Below, piece after piece: positions 29,703 through 36,709 of a DNA stretch of 36,709 nt. Position 1 is the first letter of the stretch, and each line of letters begins with the position of its first letter. The translations under genes and the position numbers were made by a program. Where the stretch lies: contig NW_020169336.1 in assembly GCF_000988165.1 (NCBI RefSeq), positions 1 through 36,709 of the forward strand, given 5' to 3'. The notes under the pieces are model-generated. The model did not search any database. It was not told the origin of the DNA and saw only the letters and a list, made by a program, of their open reading frames with translations. Source of the DNA: Vairimorpha ceranae. Lineage: Eukaryota; Microsporidia; Nosematidae.

Positions 29703-30425
29703 TTAAATATATTCCGCCAGCATTAAATTTAAAATACTTTGATCTTTAGTACTAAAAAAATTTGAATCCTTCAAAATTTTTTCACTATTATTAAAATAAT
29801 CATAAGACAATGTACTAAATGTAAATTGCCATAGTTCTGATTTTTGTTTAAGATCATTTATAAAAGAAATTGGTAGATTTTTTCCAAGAGCGTCACAAAA
29901 AAAAGTTGGTAAAGTTTTTTTAAATTTAATAAAAAAATCTTTTCTTCCGCTATGAACAAATCTATATACCAATTTCAAAAATATAACCTGCGATGTTTCA
30001 CACGGCATAATTTCATCATATTTTAAAGATACACTACATTTTTCTTCTTTTTTATTATATTTAGCAGTCAAAAAATCAGCTTTATCTTTAAATATTATAT
30101 TTAGCTTTGCTAGAAGCTTAAAACCTTCTGGACGTATATTTATAATGTTGTTATCGTATAACAAATCAGATACGTAAATGTAATTTCCATTCTTATAAAA
30201 AACACGCTGAAATGACGAATATTGAAGTACATTATTAGTATCAAAAATGTAATTATTTTCAAAATAAATCTGAATTTTATCATGTTTTATTATTTCAAGA
30301 CCGTAATATATATCAAATCGGCAAATTGTAATTTGATTCTGAAATCCACTAACAGAAAGACTACTTTTTTTCATTTTTAAAAATAGTATTGAAAATACAA
30401 CTGGAAACAAAAAATTTATAGACAT
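29703..30425 (-). CDS. Putative secreted protein of unknown function (240 aa)
   Basis: Family not recognised. The N-terminus MSINFLFPVVFSILFLKMKK is a convincing signal peptide or signal anchor (hydrophobic core about residues 4-16). No second membrane span is evident. The mature part is mixed beta/alpha-looking with regular aromatic residues (FDIYYGLEIIKHDKIQIYFE; FKLLAKLNIIFKDKADFLTA) and few cysteines. The start at 30425 is supported by CCC four bases upstream on the coding strand (TGCCCTTTAAATG). It stands alone between transposon-rich stretches. Plausibly a lineage-specific exported protein or spore-wall component, but nothing in the sequence proves that. Confidence 0.75.
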   Translation of the reverse strand: MSINFLFPVVFSILFLKMKKSSLSVSGFQNQITICRFDIYYGLEIIKHDKIQIYFENNYIFDTNNVLQYSSFQRVFYKNGNYIYVSDLLYDNNIINIRPEGFKLLAKLNIIFKDKADFLTAKYNKKEEKCSVSLKYDEIMPCETSQVIFLKLVYRFVHSGRKDFFIKFKKTLPTFFCDALGKNLPISFINDLKQKSELWQFTFSTLSYDYFNNSEKILKDSNFFSTKDQSILNLMLAEYI

Positions 30426-30430
30426 TTAAA

Positions 30431-30433
30431 GGG
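30431..30433 (-). promoter_or_regulatory. CCC start-site motif of the gene ending at 30425
   Basis: The coding strand reads TTGCCCTTTAAATG, with CCC five bases from the ATG. Confidence 0.6.
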
Positions 30434-31544
30434 CAAATTTTAAATAATTATAAAATTATTAGGTAAAACCAAGCAACAATAAAAATTTAAATTTAATTTG
30501 GCAAGTGCCAAATGCTATCATATTACCAAAGCATGCTTGTAAAACTTTTTTTTAAATATAGTAATTACTAAAGACTTGGATTGTAAATACAAATTAAAAC
30601 GAGCAGGTTTTAAACAAGATAAATAAAAAATTATGAAATAAATTAATTGATTAAATATACTTTTAAATACTTCTAAACCTTTAATTAAAAAGTATAATGT
30701 TTTTTATCTATGCTTAATTTACAAAACCCAATTTTATTTGTTATTTTGACATTCTAATGAATATTTTAAAAGGGTAATATAATTCTAAGGACAAAAGTTA
30801 TTTTATAAAAAAAAGAGAAATAAATTTGTTTTTTAAAAAGTGAACATATAAAATTTATATTTTAATTCATTGCCAAGCTTTGTTATATTTTATAACTACT
30901 AATAGTATTTTAAGAGTGAGAATTAAAGAATGAAGATGGATTGGTGTATAATAATAACTTGATATCCTGTATTACAAGTAATGAGTTCATTGATTTGTTC
31001 AAAGCATTCTTTTATGTTTTTAACATTTAGCACAATTAAAAGGCTAATCTTTATCGAAAAATTTTACTAAAAAATATAAAAGGGCTGAAATCAAAAGAAG
31101 ATGAACCTTAAAAACACCAAGTTAAATAATACACCTACTGCAATAAAAATAGACAAAATCGAAAAAAATATTTTATTAACATTATTGAAACGTATCTATG
31201 GGCAAGATACTTAAAAAACATTCCTTATTTTATAATAAAAAATGCTTACGTTTTGAATTATCTAAAAATTTTAAAGATTATTATATTATTAGATTGATAT
31301 TATTTAAAGGTAACATTTACTATTATCAAAAGCTATAAACAGTATTTACTTTTAAAATATTCAATAGATATCGAAGTCAGTCAACAATACATTGTTTATA
31401 TTGTTCAATATTTAGATTTAATACTAAAAATAAGTAACTATAGAACTAATTAGTGGTAAATAGATTACTATTATATAAGGTGCTTTCAGAATAAATTTGT
31501 AACTTACATTAGCAATTTTTTTTGTAAAAACTTAAAGTAACCCA
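30434..31544. other. Gene-free AT-rich spacer
   Basis: Upstream of the unknown gene at 29703. A 37-codon frame at 31101-31214 has GGG about 18 bases upstream but no recognisable sequence, so it is not called. No RNA gene or repeat was seen. Confidence 0.4.
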
Positions 31545-31889
31545 TCTAATATCAATTCTTTAATTTAAAATACAATTTAAATAAAGATAAGTTGTAATAA
31601 AACCTTTATTTTTATTACCTTCCACACACCTTCTTCTAAATTTAATTTAAATTATTTTTGATCGATGTCGAAGAGTTCATAGTCAATTTAGAAAATTCTC
31701 GATTTATAAAATATCGCATACATTTCTTTACGAAATTAAATTACAAATGAAAAATGTTAGTAAGGTTTCTTAGTTGGTTTTAAGCTTTAACAATTTGCCA
31801 AAATGCAGAGAAAAATATACAAATGTAAATAATTTAAAAATAGTTTTTTAAAATCTTTTTAACTAAATAAAAAATTTCAATTTTAAGTA

Positions 31890-32156
31890 TTAATCGGCAA
31901 AATTCTTTCTTAATCAAATATAAAGTCAATAAAATGCAATCTTAATAAGATTATAAAAAAAAGATAAATAAAAATGCTCATCAAAAAGACTAATATTAAA
32001 TTATTAACTACAAAAATTTTTAGTACATTGTCGTAAACCTTTCTACAAAGGGTAGTTCCTTATCAACAACTTCGAAATTTATATCTCTAATTATTATAAT
32101 ATCTTTTCATTTTCCAAAGGATTAAAATAATTTGCAATATTTTGCTGTATGTTCAT
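31890..32156 (-). pseudogene. Dead copy of the small membrane protein gene
   Basis: Homologous to 19188-19463. From the ATG at 32156 it reads MNIQQNIANYFNPLENEKIL and then stops. In a shifted frame it continues as IIRDINFEVVDKELPFVERF, then, after further stops, as ILVFLMSIFIYLFFIILLRL and LHFIDFIFD with a stop before ERILPIN. These parallel the intact protein. At least one frameshift and several stops. The start-site CCC of the intact copy (GGG on the plus strand) is no longer a triplet here (AAGAGAT in place of AAGGGAT). Confidence 0.85.
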
Positions 32157-32939
32157 TAAAAAAGAGATAAATCAAAACTTATACAAAATTTATAATTACA
32201 AAATATCGCAATTTTTTAATTTTTAATGATAATAAATTATTTTAATTATCTAAAGAATATCGTTTCTCCACTAATAATTAATCAATAAAATAAACAAATT
32301 ATTATCATACTAACTTATTAACGCCTTAAAAAAATTAATTAAAAATCAAAACAATTGAAAATTTTTGATAAAATAAATGCATATACACATGTTTTTGTAT
32401 GTAACTATCCAACTTATGCTATTACAAAAGATGATGTTAAAAATATTAATATATTTTTTGGTTAATTTAGTAAATTAATTTTTTCATTTATAATTTAAAT
32501 AAACCAACAAAGTTTTAATCGCCAAACATTTCATTTTATTACTAATAGCAAAACACTCTTAATAAACATAAATTAAAAAAGTAAAGATATTTTGATATAA
32601 CAACCTTTGCATTATTGCAAAAAACAGAATTCTGTATTTATATTTGTAAGAATGAAAGGAACACGTGTAAAAAATCTCATGACATTTTTTAGATAGTTTT
32701 GGCGTGTCAATATTTAAATATTATCTAATTATTAAACCTATGTTTTACTTCAACATAATTAATTTGATTTTCGACGTTTAAATGTATGCTTAAGAAAAAT
32801 ATAACTTTTGCCACTACTGTAAAATGGCAGTGTATTTCAAATAATTTAATATTTGCATACATAAATAAGGCATTTTATCTAAAATAAAGAAAAAACTAAT
32901 AGTTAATTGTAAGACTATAATCAGCATTATTCGGAAAAT

Positions 32940-33760
32940 TTTGTACGGAGCATAATTTTTTACCTTTTTTAAAAAGGGAAGGATTTATGATGGTAAACGA
33001 AGAAATACAAAAATTTTATTTTTAAGTAAAATCGTCAAAGCAGATACAAAAATGTCCTCGTTGTGCATTTGACACGTGAGTAGAATGCCTTGATGGAGCT
33101 TTTTGTTGTACAAATGGAAAAAGTACAGATTGTTATTTACTATTTAATATAACTCCCTTTTAGAAATCGCACATCTTGACCATATTTTAATGCTTAAAAT
33201 AATTATTTATGTTTTACAGGTGCTTTTTGTGTTTTGATGGTGCATATATTAGACCGCAGTAAACAACTTTAAAAAATACTTTAAATAGACTGCAGTTTTT
33301 TTGTGTTTATGAAAAATATCTTAAGAATGTAGAACAAATTGGAGTGACAACGTTATTTTAGAAATAGATGAGTCAAAGATAGAAAAGAATAAGTGCACAC
33401 CTGGAGAAAGCTAGTAAAAGAATTTTGATGTTTTGGAATGGTAGAACGCTCTACCGATAAAAAAATAATTTTTATTCTTATTAAAAAATGTAAAAGGGAG
33501 ACCTTAGTTCTATTATTGTTATAACACGCCAATATTGAATCTACATATACTTAGATATGCGGAAAACTTTTTTTAATCCCGATCTATAATTTTTAAAACA
33601 CTACTTGATTATTCATTTTATAACTTTTAAAAATCAAGAAACGGGCGTTCATACCATTACAATAAAAGGAAGCTTGTGTTCAATATAGACATCTATACCT
33701 GATAGGTGTAGGACAAAAAAGGGTTACTCCTTAATTTCTTACTAGATATATAATTATAGG
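32940..33760 (+). mobile_element. Merlin/ISXO2-like transposase relic inside the duplicated segment
   Basis: Plus-strand pieces in order: ATG-MVNEEIQKFYF at about 32988, KCPRCAFDT (zinc-finger-like, about 33051), NVILEIDESKIEKNK (first Asp, about 33350-33392), CFGMVERSTDKKIIFILIKK (about 33428-33487), then NQETGVHTITIKGSLCSI (about 33632-33690) and TSIPDRCRTK. These match the VEIDES, WVFGGVER and PxTGVHTxxIEG blocks. The catalytic Glu region reads IKG. Frameshifts and stops are present. It lies between halves of the duplicated segment, with insertion bounds of about 32920 and 33950 inferred from copy 1. Confidence 0.75.
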
Positions 33761-34100
33761 AAAGAATCTGAATTACTAGTAAAATTTTTATTAAATAAAT
33801 TTGATTAGGTTTTTAATTTTTTTAAAAATTTATGTTTTCTTACAGATTCCTCTCAGCAATAAAAAGGGGAAAGAGGGGTAAAAAACAAATTTTTGTCCCT
33901 GCAAATCTTATAATAAAACTGGTTTTAGCCATTTCTAGGTAAAAAGCAAAGTAAATTAATTTTTACGTGGATATGGAAATTCAAAAAAATATTTACAAAA
34001 GTCTTTCTGTAAAACAGTATTGTACACACATTTGTTTTTAAAAAATTTCGCATACAGATTAAGCGTACTTTACCTTCTTACATTAGTTTTGCAGATTAAA

Positions 34101-34409
34101 GCTTTATCCAAACAAAAGAAAATCAAAATAAAGATGGTGTATGAACAAATAGAAAATTTTCTACATAATACTCTAAGGAGTTGTTAACAATTCTTTTGCA
34201 AGTTTTGTTTGGGTATTTTATCGTTACCATAAAGGTTATTAAGTATGAAGAAATGTACTATACGGGGTTGTAAAAAATAATTTGTTTTTATTATAAATTT
34301 TTTTTTTCTAAGCAAAACTTTGGTTGCAGATATCGAAAGTTTTTTTCTATTTTTAACAATGCTGACGAAAAATTCCGCCAGCGTATAAAAGTATCTTTTC
34401 AAACAAATA
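34101..34409. other. Spacer left of the second MULE
   Basis: Contains a 72-codon minus-strand frame from a TTG codon with no start motif and no known domain. Not called as a gene. Confidence 0.4.
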
Positions 34410-34441
34410 ACCCCTAAAAATGAAATATTAATCTCAAATTT
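34410..34441 (+). repeat. Left terminal inverted repeat of the MULE
   Basis: Starts ACCCCTAAAAATGAAATATT. Pairs with 36019-36050. Confidence 0.75.
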
Positions 34442-36018
34442 AATTTAAAATCAAATCATTAAAAGTATTTAACCGTTATTTTTTTTCAGTTTATGTAAAG
34501 AATCTTCTTTTAAATCTTCCCAAAGCTTTGTTAATACTTTAATATTTCTATTAAGATTTAAATCTTTAATTTTAGTATTTTTATTGCTATGATACTTACC
34601 CACTTTATTTTAATAGTTGCAATTGCGTTCGATTATTATCAATTCTATTAAACTTGGGTGAAGACCCTTAACTTCTTTTTTCAACGAAGAATTAAAACCT
34701 TCTGCACTATTATTAGTAAAAGAGATGTCAAGATTTATTCTCTCATATAAATCATTTTTTTTAAAATATCTACACAAATACTAATAATTATAATAATGAT
34801 TAAAAAAATTGTTAACATTCTTCTGATTTTACAAAAATTTTTTATTTCCCTTACAATTAATTTAAAAATTTTTTCTCTTTCTTCTTCTACAATAAATACA
34901 AAACAAAGTAAACATTCAATAAAAAGTCTAAATTCTTTATCTTCTCAATAAGATTTAATCAATCACAGTGCTTTTAATTTACGATATACTGCCTGAGAGG
35001 AATGAAAAAGACAATCTTACCGCAAATTTTTAAATTTTTATCTTATAGCATTCTCAATTAATAATTAAAAACCAATAATTATATTATCTATATTATCTAT
35101 GCCAGCATAATCATCGCACAAAATGTCTAAAACTGATTTATAAGCAGATTGACTTTTATCATGAACAAAAAAATATGCAAAAGATAAAGTTCAAATTTGA
35201 CAACAATAAAAAATATTAAGAGCTGGTAAAATTCTTTTAGACAGGTAAAAGAAAGTACTATTAAATATATAAGTTTTATGTTTTTTTAATTCTAAAATAT
35301 TTTTTTATGTCCAAAAGTCCAATCATTGGATGTTTTGAAATAAAATAATTGTCAAAATCAATATGCTTAGTATCTGATCGGAAAAGACATAGCTCATCGG
35401 GTATTTCACAGGCAAAAAAAAAACACAAATTTAGTTTCGGTTTGTAATTTCTAGTTATTCTTTTTTAATTATTAATAAAAGGGATCTTTTGTCATTCTAA
35501 ATCATCTAGAAGCGTAGAAGATATACAAATAGTATCATTTGTCGTTTTCCTGTTAATTGTTAATTCTATTTGTATTTCTTCTCTAAAAACAGACGTTAAT
35601 TACTGGTGGACAAAGGCTGCTATAGTTGTATTTTTTCTCTTCAGAGATAACATTATTTGCAATTGCAACCCCGTAACTTTTATTACAGTTTTTAATAAAA
35701 CAAGACATTGTAATTTTGTGTTTGCCTGTGTATTTTTTATAATATTTAAATCCTATAAATATTATTGTGGTGATCGGCAAAATGCTTGTTTAAAAAGGAG
35801 TTTTTATTAAATCCCATATTTATTTATTTAACTTTTCCTTTTATAATTGTCTTTAAAAAAAGTTTTGAGTTTAAAACCTGGTGTAGGAAGTAAGTTTCAG
35901 CGATCAAACGTGAAAGAAGAGGGATGAGAATAGAACTATTGTTGTGGTAGAATACCACAATTGTTATTTCTCTTCCCTTTTCACTCATAACTACAAATAA
36001 TTCATAATTTTGCGTCAT

Positions 36019-36050
36019 AATTATAGATTAGTATTTCATTTTTAAGGGCT
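36019..36050 (-). repeat. Right terminal inverted repeat of the MULE
   Basis: Its reverse complement starts AGCCCTTAAAAATGAAATAC. About 25 of 32 bases match the left end by eye. Confidence 0.75.
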
Positions 36051-36368
36051 ATTTTTTTAAAAACATTATCTTATAAGCTGCCGAAAAATGCCGCGGTAGC
36101 GGAATATTTAAGAAACCAATTTTTACACTTTTTTAGTATAAAGTATGTTAGTTTGATTTCAAGAATAAAACACTCTACACAAATATTTGTATAATATTTC
36201 AAATTTAGATTAAAAGTTTAAATTTAATTAAAAATTTAATTTATATTTTCTTTTGATGCATCTTTTTTTAGTTAAGATGGTTATTAGCACACGAAGAGCC
36301 TTATTCTATCCTTTAAGTATCATAAAGCTATTTTTAATTTATCTATATAAAATTCACTAAAATTTAAG
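36051..36368. other. Upstream region of the right-edge gene
   Basis: AT-rich. A short GC-rich patch, GCCGCGGTAGCGG, lies at about 36090. No coding frame or RNA gene was recognised. Confidence 0.4.
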
Positions 36369-36371
36369 CCC
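36369..36371 (+). promoter_or_regulatory. CCC start-site motif of the right-edge gene
   Basis: The sequence reads AAGCCCTAATG, with CCC two bases before the ATG at 36374. Confidence 0.6.
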
Positions 36372-36373
36372 TA

Positions 36374-36709
36374 ATGAGAAACGAATCCTTAATTAAAGGT
36401 TTACTGCTACTAATATTAGGTATTTTGCTATTTATTTTATTATACAAAAGTAAAAAAAAAGATAGTCTTTCCAGATCTACTTTTTTAAATGAAGATTTAG
36501 TTAATAAAATAAATGATAGTATAAAACCATATTTCAACTATAATCTAATTAACGAATTAGAGACTTTCCTACAAGAAAAAAATGGAGAAAATATTGTTAA
36601 ACAAAATAATCAAGCAGACGCAACAAAATTTTATTCAAAAAAAGAAGTATTATATATTGATTTAAATTGCGAATATGGTCATCTGTCAGCTAATCATAAT
36701 TTTGTTACA
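36374..36709 (+). CDS. N-terminal part of a membrane-anchored protein (runs off the window)
   Basis: An open frame of 112 codons from the ATG at 36374 to the window edge, without a stop. The start is set by CCC two bases upstream. After MRNESLIK comes a strongly hydrophobic span (residues about 8-24, GLLLLILGILLFILLY) followed by KSKKKD, a typical signal anchor with a basic flank. The visible remainder is polar, rich in Asn, Lys, Glu and Asp, ending in a more structured piece, KEVLYIDLNCEYGHLSANHN. Too little is visible to assign a family; it could be a type II membrane protein. Confidence 0.8.
   Translation, partial: MRNESLIKGLLLLILGILLFILLYKSKKKDSLSRSTFLNEDLVNKINDSIKPYFNYNLINELETFLQEKNGENIVKQNNQADATKFYSKKEVLYIDLNCEYGHLSANHNFVT

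Larger units (their letters stand above)
31545..34100. repeat. Segmental duplication, copy 2, interrupted by a Merlin insertion
   Basis: Collinear with 18840-20460. It is longer because a Merlin-like relic lies between about 32920 and 33950. It has also gained roughly 100 bases at about 32640-32800 or copy 1 has lost them. The alignment resumes at AATTAATTTTTACG (33956) against AATTAATTTTTAAG (20080). Confidence 0.75.
34410..36050 (-). mobile_element. MULE transposon with terminal inverted repeats (dead)
   Basis: About 1.64 kb. The ends at 34410-34441 and 36019-36050 are inverted copies sharing TAAAAATGAAATA and TAATCT. The minus-strand transposase pieces start with a zinc-finger/FLYWCH-like block GFKYYKKYTGKHKITMSCFI then KNCNKSYGVAIANNVISEEK (about 35745-35630). 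The core follows out of frame: FDNYFISKHPMIGLLDIKKY (about 35360-35300), SVLDILCDDYAGIDNIDNII (about 35140-35080) and CLFHSSQAVYRKLKALWLI (about 35020-34965). The C-terminus FTNNSAEGFNSSLKKEVKGL and HPSLIELIIIERNCNY is at about 34725-34620. FHSSQAVYRKL and NNSAEGFNSSLK are characteristic MULE blocks. Many stops. Different in sequence from the MULE at 1690-4310. Confidence 0.85.

Noticed and set aside
31101..31214. 37-codon frame with GGG about 18 bases upstream
   Set aside because: Too short, the motif is farther away than in real genes, and there is no recognisable sequence.
34184..34402. 72-codon minus-strand frame
   Set aside because: Begins at TTG rather than ATG, lacks a start motif, and lies outside the MULE terminal repeat with no domain.
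35942..35960. Perfect 8-bp hairpin TTGTGGTA-GAA-TACCACAA
   Set aside because: Lies within the decayed MULE, lacks a T-run and has no regulatory context; probably chance.

Overview
This window is nuclear DNA of a microsporidian, a fungus-related intracellular parasite. The evidence is strong AT bias, short intron-free genes, very divergent but recognisable eukaryotic proteins, a hexokinase with a signal-like N-terminus (a known microsporidian secreted protein), and a CCC or GGG triplet just upstream of almost every start codon, which is the known microsporidian start-site signal. The long spacers and many transposon remains point to one of the expanded, repeat-rich microsporidian genomes rather than a compact Encephalitozoon-type genome. 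I cannot name the species.

Layout. 0.2-0.9 kb: one gene of unknown function (minus). 1.7-4.3 kb: a decayed MULE transposase gene (minus), apparently split by a decayed Tc1/mariner element (plus). 5.5-17.7 kb is the housekeeping island: hexokinase (minus), RNA polymerase III largest subunit RPC1 (minus), the U3 processome protein UTP6 (plus, divergent from RPC1 across a spacer with a 2x35-bp tandem repeat), an ABCG half-transporter with altered catalytic residues (plus), a small basic protein (minus) divergent from the GPN3 GTPase (plus), and a DNAJC9-type J-protein (plus). 19.2 kb: a small membrane protein gene (minus). 20.1-28.4 kb is a transposon graveyard: three Merlin/ISXO2-like relics (one with clear terminal inverted repeats), a pogo/Tigger element with terminal repeats, and a second Tc1/mariner relic. 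29.7-30.4 kb: an unknown gene with a signal peptide (minus). 31.5-34.1 kb: a diverged duplicate of the 18.8-20.5 kb segment, carrying a dead copy of the small membrane protein gene and a further Merlin insertion. 34.4-36.05 kb: a second MULE with terminal inverted repeats. 36.37 kb to the edge: the start of a membrane-anchored protein gene that runs off the window.

How the genes work together. RPC1 is the catalytic core of Pol III, and GPN3-type GTPases help assemble and import Pol II and Pol III. UTP6 acts in 18S rRNA processing. DNAJC9 is a histone and Hsp70 co-chaperone. Hexokinase, the ABCG transporter and the signal-bearing unknowns face the host interface or membranes. Each gene appears to be its own transcription unit. 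I found no rRNA, convincing tRNA, intron, CRISPR array or operon. All transposase genes here carry stops or frameshifts.
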